Source of the DNA: an uncultured Prochlorococcus sp.
Lineage (GTDB): Bacteria > Cyanobacteriota > Cyanobacteriia > PCC-6307 > Cyanobiaceae
Length of the DNA: 64,000 bases
Reading direction: 5' to 3'
Assembly: GCA_902525585.1 (NCBI GenBank)
Contig: CABZHQ010000001.1
Location: 28,976 to 92,975, forward strand
The notes below the pieces were generated by a model, which saw nothing but the letters and a program-made list of their open reading frames with translations, had not been told where the DNA came from and did not search any database. The first letter of the stretch is position 1; the number at the start of each line of letters is the position of its first letter. The translations under genes were made by a program, and so were the position numbers. Below are positions 21,916-31,889 of this stretch, piece by piece.

Positions 21916-21995
21916 TTATTTTATAATTTGAGTATTAAAAAAATAAGTTGTTTTTTATTTATTCTGATATTATTAACCTAGGGCAAGATTAATAA

Positions 21996-22280
21996 ATGAA
22001 AGATTCTAATAAATTGATATTGGGAAATATTATTAAGCTAACTAGATCAAGTGAAAAGAAATTTAAACTAGGAAATTTTAAAGGGGCAATAGATGACAAA
22101 ATGAAGGCTAATGCAATATTGAAATCCAAATCTTCTGATGAAAAAATTATTGAAAAATATAGAGAAGAATTATCAAGATTGTATTCCTCAAAATTTGATC
22201 TTATATTCGATCATAAGCTGAAAATTGATGAAATAAAGAAAAATGAAATAGTAAAAATGCTGAAACAAAAAAGTAAGTAA
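21996..22280 (+). CDS. Small basic hypothetical protein
   Basis: ORF track. Confidence 0.4.
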   Translation: MKDSNKLILGNIIKLTRSSEKKFKLGNFKGAIDDKMKANAILKSKSSDEKIIEKYREELSRLYSSKFDLIFDHKLKIDEIKKNEIVKMLKQKSK

Positions 22281-22620
22281 AAATTAAAAAGTCTTGATTA
22301 TAAAGGAGCAATAAAAGCCTTTAGGAGGGCAGAAAAATATTTTTCAAATTAAAATCACTTTAAATCTCAGAGTTTTTATAAGACTATTAAATTTATTATT
22401 ATGAGAAAAAAATAATGAAAGGGTTGATTTTTTTTCAGAATTCGTTTCTTTAAAGATATATCATTTTTGGTACTACTCATGGTTATGCCCCAATCTACCT
22501 TGGAAAGCTTATTATTTTTTTTGATACTTTCCCTTTTTGCAACTTACATTGTTAATTTAAAGTATTCCTCAAAATTAAAAATACAGAAGTAGTTTTTATT
22601 TATCTTTTTCTTAATTAGAT

Positions 22621-22818
22621 TTATTTTCTGGGATCACTCCAAGACTCTTTGTATAACCAGCTCAAAAAAGTAAGAGTAAGTATATTCCCAAATGCATAAG
22701 TTATTCCTAATAATGGGTCATAAATATTGGCAATAATTGTCGACATTATTAAGATTATTAACCCTGATACAACCAAATCCTGGATAGGCAAATGGTTAAA
22801 ATTCACCGAATTTATCAT
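22621..22818 (-). CDS. Small membrane protein
   Basis: ORF track; TM segments. Confidence 0.4.
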   Translation of the reverse strand: MINSVNFNHLPIQDLVVSGLIILIMSTIIANIYDPLLGITYAFGNILTLTFLSWLYKESWSDPRK

Positions 22819-22900
22819 TTGATAATTGTTTTTAATAGATTAAATTAATTATAAAACCAACAAGTACCTTATTTATTTATAAGGCAATATCATCTAAGAT

Positions 22901-23131
22901 ATGAATAATTTTATGATTGCTAAAATAATTGTAGTTTTTTCATCATTAACATATTTGAGTGTTTCATTTTTAAGAAATTATAATTCTCCAGAAAATATAG
23001 AAAAAAGATGTATTCTTAAATTTGAAAAGGATTTTAAAAATAATTTGGAAACATCTCATGAAGAATGGAATCAAATTTTAGATTTAGCTGATAACAACTA
23101 TTTAAAATGTATGGGAATATCTCAGTATTAA
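22901..23131 (+). CDS. Small hypothetical protein with N-terminal signal/TM
   Basis: ORF track. Confidence 0.4.
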   Translation: MNNFMIAKIIVVFSSLTYLSVSFLRNYNSPENIEKRCILKFEKDFKNNLETSHEEWNQILDLADNNYLKCMGISQY

Positions 23132-23133
23132 TT

Positions 23134-23349
23134 ATGGGAGAGGCAAAGAGAAGAAAAAATTTAGGTATTCCGCCTAGAGAAGAAACTGAAGACATAAAGT
23201 TGCCTCAACTTGATAAAAAAGCCATACAACAAAAAGTAAGGACTACCTTGTATAAATATCCAATTATTCCTTTTCTTTTTTATGGAGCTGCAATATTGAT
23301 ACTAATCGGAGGTTTATTTTATGTTTTCAAATCCTTCAACATAGCTTAA
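23134..23349 (+). CDS. DUF2839-like (MGEAKRR) small membrane protein
   Basis: MGEAKRRKNLGIPPRE start plus C-terminal TM; paralog at 25549. Confidence 0.6.
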   Translation: MGEAKRRKNLGIPPREETEDIKLPQLDKKAIQQKVRTTLYKYPIIPFLFYGAAILILIGGLFYVFKSFNIA

Positions 23350-24030
23350 TTAAAAGGATTATTAATTTTGATATTTATGAATTTTGGCATCCTCAATTAA
23401 CAATAATTGAAGGATAATAAATGAGCAATTTTTATTGTGCAAAAATAATCAAAGAAATAATATATGAGAATTATTTACAATTGACACCATCATATGATGT
23501 TGTAATTTTGGATTAAATTAAAAATATTTATGAAAAAAATAAATAAAAAATATGATGAAATAATGCGTCAAGCTGATAATGCAGTTGGAAGAAAAGAAGT
23601 AGTTAGTTTATTAAAAAAAGCTGCAATAATTATGTCTAAAACTGAGGAAAACTTAGCTGCTTAAATTAAAAAAACTATTTTATTAGGATAAATAAAACAC
23701 CATAAAGAATGATTGATGAGGATGCAGCCATAATGATAAATGGTAGGATCATGCCTGAGTTTAACCATCTTAAAAGTCTAATTTTTTTGTTAATTACTCT
23801 TGGCATCTTTTCTGAATCCCTTGACTGCAACCTAACAAGTAAATAAATGGTGTAAATGATTAATTAATCTTTTTAAATATCATTCTTTAGCTATTTTGGA
23901 AATAAATTTTCTAAAAAAAATTATTTTAATTGCATCCGGATTTTTTATCTTAAGAGAAATTTTAGGTAATTAATACCTTGTATTCTTAAAATTTCTCAAG
24001 CAAAATTTAGAAACATTAGATTTCTAAATA

Positions 24031-24306
24031 ATGATTGAAAATTTTAAAGAGATTCCGGAAGAATTTAAAGATTATGATTCAGATCTGTTACTTAAGATTC
24101 TAAATAAGACATTGCTCGAGAATAAAAAAGTTGATGATAAAGAACTATTTGTAGATGAAAATTGGAAAATTAATTCAAAAAATACGAGTAATATAATACC
24201 CTCAGATAATTCAAATTTGAAAAGAATATTATCAGATATTTTCCCAAATAAAAAAATAGTGATTGAAGATAATAATGATGGGTCGCAAACAATTTTTTTA
24301 TTCTAA
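24031..24306 (+). CDS. Small acidic hypothetical protein
   Basis: ORF track. Confidence 0.35.
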   Translation: MIENFKEIPEEFKDYDSDLLLKILNKTLLENKKVDDKELFVDENWKINSKNTSNIIPSDNSNLKRILSDIFPNKKIVIEDNNDGSQTIFLF

Positions 24307-24399
24307 TTTATGTAGTATGAAATGCTTATTTATCCTTTTTATTCAATATTTAATTTTTTGAGAAAAATTAGTAGAAATTTCTCTCGCGGAATTTTTTTG

Positions 24400-24495
24400 T
24401 AGATGTTATCGTTCATTAACGTTCATCCAAGTTTATATATCTGGACGCATGACATGGGAGTAGGGAACGGGATTCTCATTAACTGCAAAAGACCA
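24400..24495 (+). promoter_or_regulatory. Candidate glutamine riboswitch (glnA / downstream-peptide type RNA)
   Basis: ATCGTTCATTAACGTTCATCC...CTGGACG...GGGAGTAGGGAACG; CGTTC can pair with GAACG, and CGTTCATCC plus GG(A/G)AGTAGG resemble the glnA-RNA core; followed at once by a short basic ORF. Confidence 0.5.
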
Positions 24496-24666
24496 TGAAT
24501 AACCTCTTACAAATAAGAGAAAAAATCAAAAAAGCCAATAGGCTTTATAAAGCTCAACTATTGGCAACAAAAAATGGAGAAATTACTCCATATAGAAGAT
24601 CCGTCTTTGAAGAAAGAATCAGGAAAACACAAAATGAAATGAAATTGAAAGACTCAAAAAATTAAA
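24496..24666 (+). CDS. Short basic peptide (~56 codons), candidate riboswitch-controlled downstream peptide
   Basis: MNNLLQIREKIKKANRLYKAQLLATKNGEITPYRRSVFEERIRKTQNEMKLKDSKN, followed by a terminator; not in the ORF track. Confidence 0.6.
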
Positions 24667-24687
24667 TTCTTTTGTAACTGATCAAAA

Positions 24688-24712
24688 AGAGAGGGTTTAA
24701 TCCCTCTTTTTC
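24688..24712 (+). terminator. Rho-independent terminator
   Basis: AGAGGGtttaatCCCTCTTTTTC. Confidence 0.7.
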
Positions 24713-24854
24713 TTTATTTTTATAAAAACAAAGTAATTCTAAATTTATTTTTCCGATTATAAATTATTAAAAATGACAAAATTTTGATGTTTTTACTATT
24801 GCATTAAATTATATAAATGGCAAATTTAATTCAATAATTAAGATGTAAATAGAG

Positions 24855-25145
24855 ATGTTTAAAAAGAAATATAAACAATTAAATAACTCATCAAATAAAT
24901 CAAGATTAGATCAAGTCTTATGGTTTATAGAAAATTATTTACCACAGAAGAAAGATAGAGGTCTTCAAAAAAATTTGTATATGGATAATCTAGAAGCAGA
25001 GACTATTAAGAAATTTTCTCAATTAGCCTCTATACGTTCTAAAAAATTATTCTCAACTACAAAAAATGCGACAATCTCTTTTACCATTGGTAATTGGGCC
25101 TTGCCCTACCTTAAATTGCTAAAGAAAATAGGAATAGCTAAGTAA
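24855..25145 (+). CDS. Hypothetical protein
   Basis: ORF track. Confidence 0.4.
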   Translation: MFKKKYKQLNNSSNKSRLDQVLWFIENYLPQKKDRGLQKNLYMDNLEAETIKKFSQLASIRSKKLFSTTKNATISFTIGNWALPYLKLLKKIGIAK

Positions 25146-25548
25146 GAAAATGTAAAGGACAAGAAGAAGATTTATCCTAAAAATAAAATTAAATAAAGAT
25201 TATAAAGTCTCACAAAGTTCTTAATTAATTACAAGGAGAGATACTTACTTTACATAAAAAATACAATTGCTAAGTTTAAAATAATAGATCTATTAATTAT
25301 GTTTCTAAATTATCTGCCTAATGAGATGGTTGAAGTTGTAGGTTTAACTATGATTTTTTCATTCCTAGTTGGAACTATATTAATTTTGTTATTTACATCA
25401 GATCAAGCAAATACAAAGAATTTATATTTAAAGAAGGTCAAATAAATTTTAAATAATTTATTCCTTTAAAAAAGTTATTTTTAAATAAAATTAACTCGCA
25501 GGTGCAGAGCATAATTTTTAATATTGAGACATAAATAAATTTTAGATT

Positions 25549-25749
25549 ATGGGCGAAGCTAAAAGAAGAGAGGAATTAGGATTGCCACCTAGACAAAAAA
25601 AAGTTGAATTAAATAAATCTGATAGATACATTTCATGGCTTCCTATTACCAAATCAAGGATTAAGAAATATCCTTATATGGGTGTGGCAACAATGGCACT
25701 AGGAGCGATAATTTTCTTAGTCAGTGGTGGAGCAAATAGTATTAATTAA
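25549..25749 (+). CDS. DUF2839-like (MGEAKRR) small membrane protein
   Basis: MGEAKRREELGLPPRQ; paralog of 23134-23349. Confidence 0.6.
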   Translation: MGEAKRREELGLPPRQKKVELNKSDRYISWLPITKSRIKKYPYMGVATMALGAIIFLVSGGANSIN

Positions 25750-25778
25750 TTAGATTTTTGGACCTACTTAAAATTTAT

Positions 25779-26039
25779 CTAAGTTCTTTTTTGTAATAGT
25801 CTTAGGCCAGAAATTACAGATATAACTGATGCTATACCAAGAAATATTGAGTAAAAAGGTTGCAAATTAATAATCCCAAAATTACCTGTATGCCATTTGA
25901 TTAACCAAAAAAAATCTACACCTAATGGCTGGAGAATACTATAAATAGTCCCAGATAAAATAGTAATTAATAAAGGGATTGCTGAAAGTGCGGTTATTTT
26001 TCTGTGAATTTTTCTTTTATCGGTTTTTAATTTCCCCAT
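25779..26039 (-). CDS. Small PepSY-type membrane protein (tentative)
   Basis: RKIHRKITALSAIPLLITILSGTIYSI, typical of PepSY-TM N-termini. Confidence 0.5.
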   Translation of the reverse strand: MGKLKTDKRKIHRKITALSAIPLLITILSGTIYSILQPLGVDFFWLIKWHTGNFGIINLQPFYSIFLGIASVISVISGLRLLQKRT

Positions 26040-26261
26040 TTATTTCCTCAAATAAATATGTAATTCTTTTTCATTTTTGCATGGCATCCATTTATCTTGG
26101 TTCTTATGTATTCCTTCGCAACCAAGTTCTAAAGATCTATTTTCGGCGTCCTCTTCAGAAAGAAATGTACCCCTCATATGTGCATACGAATAACCATTGA
26201 AATTTAGAGATAAGGAAAACAAAAAAATAAAAAATTTAAAATTTCTAAGAAAAATATGCAT
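26040..26261 (-). CDS. Secreted small hypothetical protein
   Basis: Signal peptide; MRGTFLSEEDAENRSLELGCEGIHKNQDKWMPC. Confidence 0.5.
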   Translation of the reverse strand: MHIFLRNFKFFIFLFSLSLNFNGYSYAHMRGTFLSEEDAENRSLELGCEGIHKNQDKWMPCKNEKELHIYLRK

Positions 26262-26283
26262 TATTTCAAATTAAGTATTTTTA

Positions 26284-26811
26284 TTAAGGAGAGATTTTAT
26301 CAAATATTTTTGTTTTGCCAGTTTTACTAAATGAAACTACTTTGTATTTCTCATAATTATGAGAGTGCGAGTCTTGAGAATGCATTTCCATCCCTGGAGA
26401 GCCAAGTGGCATTCCTGGAACTGCTATCCCATTGATTTTTGGTTTTTCTCTAAAAAGTTTGTTGATTGATTCAATCGGGACATGTCCTTCAATCGTATAG
26501 TTAGCTATTTGAGCAGAGTGACATGATCTCAGATTATTGGGAATTTGATATTTGTTTTTAATTACTGAAACATCCTCAACTATATTATCAACAACTTCTA
26601 ATCCATTATCTCTTAAATGATTGATCCATTTTTTGCAACAACTACATGATGCTGATCTGTAAGAAACAACTTTTGGGATATCAATATTTTCTTGAGTTAA
26701 AGCAATACTCTTATTTGGATTAATTATATTTGTAAAAAGAATTCCAGAAAAAATTAGATAATTTAAAAATTCTCTTTTCAAAAATATTTTATTAAGTACC
26801 ATACTAATCAC
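26284..26811 (-). CDS. DUF411 family (putative metal-binding) protein
   Basis: SYRSASCSCCKKWINHLRDNGLEVV ... GHVPIESINKLFREKPKINGIAVPGMPLGSPGME. Confidence 0.85.
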   Translation of the reverse strand: MISMVLNKIFLKREFLNYLIFSGILFTNIINPNKSIALTQENIDIPKVVSYRSASCSCCKKWINHLRDNGLEVVDNIVEDVSVIKNKYQIPNNLRSCHSAQIANYTIEGHVPIESINKLFREKPKINGIAVPGMPLGSPGMEMHSQDSHSHNYEKYKVVSFSKTGKTKIFDKISP

Positions 26812-26863
26812 GAAGATTAAATTTAATATTTGAATTAACCATAAATGAAAATTTATTAAATCG

Positions 26864-27316
26864 CTATTTAATCAAAATTAAGATGCTCATAATTGCCATT
26901 AAAAGATTTTCAATAATACTAATAATTCCCAAAGGAGTTTTTGCATATCCACCAATACATGCACAATTTAATTTTAATTTATCCAAATAAACAGCCTTAA
27001 ATACTGAAATCATTCCAGAAATTCCTAAAATTAGGGCAATAAAAATAATTAAAGAGGGTGGAGAAGAATTAAGAAAACTTATTCCAATTAATAATTCACA
27101 AAAAGGATAAATATATATCCAGCTATCAAATTGAGAAGAAATTAAATCATACTTCTTATAACTTTTTCCAAAAGCTTCAATATCCATAAACTTGAGCATC
27201 GCTAAAAGACAAATTGATATTCCCATAAAAATTTGGAAACTTTTAAGCAATGAAATAGTTATTAGAAATGAAGTACCAAATACTACAATTAAGGGGCCAA
27301 ATGACTTAATCTTCAC
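26864..27316 (-). CDS. MauE/DoxX-like membrane protein
   Basis: Four TMs; LNCACIGGYAKTPLG motif. Confidence 0.65.
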   Translation of the reverse strand: MKIKSFGPLIVVFGTSFLITISLLKSFQIFMGISICLLAMLKFMDIEAFGKSYKKYDLISSQFDSWIYIYPFCELLIGISFLNSSPPSLIIFIALILGISGMISVFKAVYLDKLKLNCACIGGYAKTPLGIISIIENLLMAIMSILILIK

Positions 27317-27318
27317 TT

Positions 27319-27549
27319 TTAACTTTTAAGGATAGAGTCACAAATACTAGATGGATTTGCTTGTTTAACTATTTTTAGTCTTTTGATAAGTTTGTCTCGA
27401 TCTATTTGATGTTTTAAATATTTAATACATAAATTTTTTTCCTGATATACCAGTGCTATTGGAGCAATCTTTAAAGCAATAGCAAAAGTACCAATAACTA
27501 AAAGAATGTTTGTAGCTAGTCGAATATTTGGTCGAAAATTTGATCTCAT
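27319..27549 (-). CDS. Small hypothetical protein with TM
   Basis: ORF track. Confidence 0.4.
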   Translation of the reverse strand: MRSNFRPNIRLATNILLVIGTFAIALKIAPIALVYQEKNLCIKYLKHQIDRDKLIKRLKIVKQANPSSICDSILKS

Positions 27550-27950
27550 TCGTATTCTTTATTACTGTCAATAATTTCCCTTAAATATATATCTTTTAGC
27601 TCGTCATTGTAACCATTTTCTTTTGCAAATTTCTCCAATTCCTTAAACTCTTTTTCTGTCATTAAGCAGATTTGGATATATTGTTTTTCATATCTTCAAT
27701 TTGGTTGATTAATTTATCTAACCATTCTGTATTATTTTCGGATCTTTTCTGGAAATATGTAATTTTAGGTTGATTGATTTCTAGTGTCTCATAATCTCCA
27801 CTCATGACTTACCCATAAATTTGCACTCTGCATAATTTATCTAGAGAAATTATGCCCATCAATAGGCTCTAATACTTATTTGACTTTTACCATGGGTATC
27901 AAGTCACTTTTCTAATAGTATAAATATCAAGGAATTTATCTCCCAAAAAT

Positions 27951-28055
27951 ATGGCAACTAATGAAGAACTAGAAAAAAGAATTGAGACTCTAGAAAAAGA
28001 AGTACAACATTTAAAAGCTGTCCTGCAATATCAAATGAGAAATAAGAAAAAGTGA
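27951..28055 (+). CDS. Tiny coiled-coil protein (34 aa)
   Basis: MATNEELEKRIETLEKEVQHLKAVLQYQMRNKKK. Confidence 0.4.
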   Translation: MATNEELEKRIETLEKEVQHLKAVLQYQMRNKKK

Positions 28056-28499
28056 TTCACACCGCATAGTAAATACTTTTGGTCAGATAACCATTATCTC
28101 TTGATTGTTTTAGGTAGCTAATAAAAAGCTTAATATTAAGAATTAGTCCATAATTAATCACTTTTTGAAAAAATAACTTTAGTCATTGATATTTTGAACA
28201 TATTTGTTTTTATATATATAAAACTGCCCGATATGATTAACTCAATAGCTATTACATTGTTATTATTTAGCTCTTTAGTCGCTTACAAAAGACTAAAAAG
28301 AAAAAAACGGCAATTTCACGCACCACCTACAAATCAGCTTCCTAGTTGAAGATTAAATTCCGTCTTCGTCTTCTCCAAAAGGATTGTACCTAATATCCCA
28401 GATGAGAACTACTGCTATAGATAAAAGCAATAGACCAAAAATAACTTGAGGAGGTGGGAATAACATTAATGAAATATAACAATTATAAATAAGCTTTGC

Positions 28500-28700
28500 T
28501 TATGAAAATTTTAAAGGGTAATCAATATTGTTTGGTTCTAGATATTTTAAATAACATGCTGTTGTGCAATCTACTCCCTTACTATTGATGCTACAAGAAG
28601 TTATACATTCAAAAAAACTTTCCAAAGCATCTGAATCTTTAATATTTGAATAAATTTCATTTTTCATTTTTAATCTTCCATTCTGAAGCTTATCTAGCAA
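28500..28700 (-). CDS. Small Cys-containing hypothetical protein
   Basis: ORF track; CITSCSINSKGVDCTTAC. Confidence 0.4.
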   Translation of the reverse strand: MLDKLQNGRLKMKNEIYSNIKDSDALESFFECITSCSINSKGVDCTTACYLKYLEPNNIDYPLKFS

Positions 28701-28769
28701 TTAATTTTTAATAATGTCAAATTTTAGGTAAAGTACCTATCCACCATTTTTTTTAAAACTATTGAATCT

Positions 28770-28996
28770 ATAAGTTTTTCCCCACCCTTCCTCTAAAAGG
28801 TTTTATATTCGTTTCTCGCTTCTTCGATAGATTCAACCCTAGAGCCTTTAATAACTGGCTTACTTGATCTCTTTAAAAAGGAAACTATAAGAGATTAAAA
28901 TTGTATTAATCATAAAAGAGTTCTTAGAACCATCTTCAAAAGGTTCAAATACTTTAATCCTCGATCTGGTTTTATTGATTAAAGTAAATTTTTACA
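28770..28996 (-). pseudogene. Degenerate copy of the MEKFTLINK (DUF1651-like) family
   Basis: Reverse strand reads (M*)KFTLINKTRSRIKVFEPFEDGSK...KRSSKPVIKGSRVESIEEARNEYK with stops/frameshifts; intact paralogs at 48188 and 62270. Confidence 0.75.
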
Positions 28997-28997
28997 T

Positions 28998-29189
28998 AAA
29001 AAAAGGGCGTTAGCTTCGCCCCAATCAAAAAGCGTGATAATCCCCATCACCCAGCCTTTTTAAAATCCTAGCACTACATATGGTGTTTGTAAGTATTTAA
29101 AATTACCTATTGATGGGGTTGTTTGTTTCTGTTTAATTTGTCATTATAGGAGTCCCCATCACCTAGACTCGTAAGAGTCTTTTTTTTTG
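28998..29189. ncRNA. RNA locus copy A: conserved ~190-bp unit with outward-facing terminators at both ends
   Basis: Left end GGGCGttagcttCGCCC (terminator on -), right end AGACTCgtaaGAGTCT-T8 (terminator on +); nearly identical, inverted copy at 51590-51780. Confidence 0.7.
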
Positions 29190-29286
29190 TTTGCCTTTTA
29201 TGCTTATGAGTTTTTAATTAGTGTTTAAAGACTTTGAGTTTAATTTTTTAATTCGATAATTAATAATTAAAAAAATAATTTTATTC

Positions 29287-29598
29287 ATGCAAACTTACAT
29301 CGTACACTGGCAATTTCCAGATCAAGAAAGTCATATGCAAGGGGCCGAAGCTTTTGCGGGTTTTGTTGAAGGAGGATGCGAAGGTGATCAATTTGATGGG
29401 TTTAAAGTTCTTAATCGAGTAGTAAATCCTGAGGGAGCTAATGGTTGGGCAATAGTTGAATCTTCAAACCATCAGAACATCTGGAAATGGAGTAGTATCT
29501 GGGTCGATAATTTTGGGGTAGAGATTGAAGTTACACCAGTTCTAACGGATAAAGAATTTCTCTCCGTCCATAAAGAAATTTCAGCAGCCTCAAACTAA
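29287..29598 (+). CDS. DUF3303-like small protein
   Basis: MQTYIVHWQFPDQESHMQGAEAFAGFVEGG; family assigned from memory. Confidence 0.55.
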   Translation: MQTYIVHWQFPDQESHMQGAEAFAGFVEGGCEGDQFDGFKVLNRVVNPEGANGWAIVESSNHQNIWKWSSIWVDNFGVEIEVTPVLTDKEFLSVHKEISAASN

Positions 29599-29659
29599 TA
29601 GTCAATCTTTTGTATGTTTGAATGTTGGTTTAAGATAAAAGGGTAATAAATATTTTTTT

Positions 29660-29827
29660 ATGGGAAAATTTTCTTCTGAAGAAATTGAAAGTCAATACAA
29701 TCTAATAAAGATGCTTTTAGCTGAACCCGAAAAGTATAGAGATGCCATTGATGCAATAAAAAAAGATATTGCATATATGCCTATAGAACTTAAAAAAAAA
29801 CTTGAGGAAGAAAATATTATCTTATGA
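29660..29827 (+). CDS. Small hypothetical protein (55 aa)
   Basis: MGKFSSEEIESQYNLIKMLLAEPEKYRDAIDAIKKDIAYMPIELKKKLEEENIIL. Confidence 0.4.
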   Translation: MGKFSSEEIESQYNLIKMLLAEPEKYRDAIDAIKKDIAYMPIELKKKLEEENIIL

Positions 29828-30071
29828 ATGAATCGCAAATCGCATTAATCATAATCGTTAATTTTTAAAAATTAGTAGATAGCAATTCTCGTAAACTAAC
29901 CGAGAGAGTCTAAATCTCTTCGATGGTGAACTGTATTTTCGTAATCTTGTGGAACTTTCTGTTCTCTTATTAAATCTGCAATTGTTGGATAATCTTTTGC
30001 ATTATCAAGATCTCTTGCATTTTTATCTTGAATTGCGAATGGTGATCTTTTTAAATTCATAATTAATTTCC

Positions 30072-30257
30072 TCAAAATTTTTGTTGGATTCTGATTACAG
30101 ATCCTGGATTGTCTTGTACGTAAGTGTTGAATTCTCTCGCAAGCATTAGGCAATCGTATGCATCGCGAGCATAGAAGCCAACTTCATGTGTTTTATTTGT
30201 TGAATCTTTGTAACTCAATACATATTTATTACAAGATTTTAATGGTGTTGAAGGCAT
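30072..30257 (-). CDS. Small hypothetical protein
   Basis: ORF track; MPSTPLKSCNKYVLSYKDSTNKTHEVGFYARDAYDCLMLAREFNTYV. Confidence 0.45.
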   Translation of the reverse strand: MPSTPLKSCNKYVLSYKDSTNKTHEVGFYARDAYDCLMLAREFNTYVQDNPGSVIRIQQKF

Positions 30258-30826
30258 TTAATTTATTTCAGTTACCACTAAGTTCTAACTAGGCATGCTT
30301 ATCAATCGACTAATATAAATGTACGGTTTAAGGCACAAACATATACGGAAAGAGGACCAACAACTTAATTTAAAAATAAATATAATAATCAAGTTGATTT
30401 CGCAAAGAAAGACAATATTTTCGTTACTCCTATATAACTATTTTCAGTGGTGGCCTTTTTTTGCAAGAATCCTATGTAGATGATGTGTTTTTATAGACGA
30501 ATCATCTGTATTGCTAAATAAGTTTGTTTGAAATTATAAATAAATTTTTATCCATCATCATCATGGAAGGTAGAGATTAATAACTGAACTCCTACAAGTC
30601 TAAATTTCATAGATAAATATAAAATAGGAATTGGCTTAACCTAACATTGAAACATTTAAATTAAATTTGAGGAATCTTTTCAATATCTATATTTTCTTTT
30701 AATTATTTAGAAAAAAACTTTCTAAGATCAAAATAGTTTTTTTATTTGAGAAAACTGAAAGTAGATCTAAAATGAGGTAAATTTGCTGTTTTTATTTAGT
30801 GAGTTTTAAAAATATTTTAAAAATCA

Positions 30827-31465
30827 ATGTGCGGAAGATTTGAGCTAAAAACTAAATTTGAGAATTTGCCAAAGGTTTTGAAACAAGACTATCCAAATGG
30901 ACTTGATTCTAAATATGAGACTCAAAATCTAATAAGACCTAATGATCCTGTTCTTGTAATTAAAAACGAAGGAAGAATTAAAACTACTTTTATGACATGG
31001 GGTTTTATTTCTCCTTGGGCGAGAGACCCATTTGATAAAGAGAGACCAAGACCATTTAATGCAAGATCAGAAACAGTAGAAGAAAAAAAATTATTTAGTG
31101 GAAGTTGGAAACATAAAAGGTGCCTAATACCTGCAAGCGGTTTTTTTGAAAAAAAATATCGTGTTCGAAAAGTGAATTATGAGACTTTTTGGTTGGGAGG
31201 AATTTGGAGTAAGTGGACCTCACCAGAAGGCGCAGAACTTGAGAGTTGCTGTGTTTTAACTACTGATCCAAATGATTTGATTAAACCTTTACATTACCGA
31301 ATGCCTGTGATCGTTCCTAATGGATATGAGGAACAATGGACAGAGCAAATTAAAGATGCAGATGAATTAAAAGGATTATTTGCAATCATGATGAGTTGGT
31401 CCCCTGATGGTTGGTTAGTAGAGGATTTAAAGAAAAAAGAAACTGATCAAATGAGTTTGTTTTAA
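30827..31465 (+). CDS. SOS response-associated peptidase / abasic-site processing protein (YedK/HMCES family)
   Basis: MCGRFELKT..., RPFNARSETVEEK, RCLIPASGFFEKK, LHYRMPVIV. Confidence 0.92.
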   Translation: MCGRFELKTKFENLPKVLKQDYPNGLDSKYETQNLIRPNDPVLVIKNEGRIKTTFMTWGFISPWARDPFDKERPRPFNARSETVEEKKLFSGSWKHKRCLIPASGFFEKKYRVRKVNYETFWLGGIWSKWTSPEGAELESCCVLTTDPNDLIKPLHYRMPVIVPNGYEEQWTEQIKDADELKGLFAIMMSWSPDGWLVEDLKKKETDQMSLF

Positions 31466-31497
31466 ATGGAACGCTTACTAATTCCAAGACTAGATTA

Positions 31498-31755
31498 ATG
31501 GCTAATTCTTATTGGTTGATTAATTCAAATAGGTCAGAAGTTAAAAGATTTGTGAAAAACGATAAGAGTATCGATGGAGTTTTTGAGTATATGTTTATAG
31601 ATACTGGAAAAATAGTGGGGGAATTAGGAAACGAACCACCCGTAATTACAAATACAGTTTCTGTTGAAATAGATTTAGCTAGAGAAATTTATGAAAGATT
31701 ACTTTCTAAGGGATGGAGAAAAATTGAAAAAGTTCGAACTAAGAAATATATTTAG
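31498..31755 (+). CDS. DUF1651-like small protein
   Basis: C-terminal AREIYERLLSKGWRKIEK resembles the DUF1651 pattern. Confidence 0.5.
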   Translation: MANSYWLINSNRSEVKRFVKNDKSIDGVFEYMFIDTGKIVGELGNEPPVITNTVSVEIDLAREIYERLLSKGWRKIEKVRTKKYI

Positions 31756-31889
31756 ATCTGTGTGAAAGAACTTATTGATAAAAATAATTTGAAGTCTAGT
31801 AACTATAATTTTAACTAAAATTGACAGCTGGTTTAAAATAAGGGGCAATTAGTTAATTATTTAGTGCAGATAAAATAGAAACATTCAAA

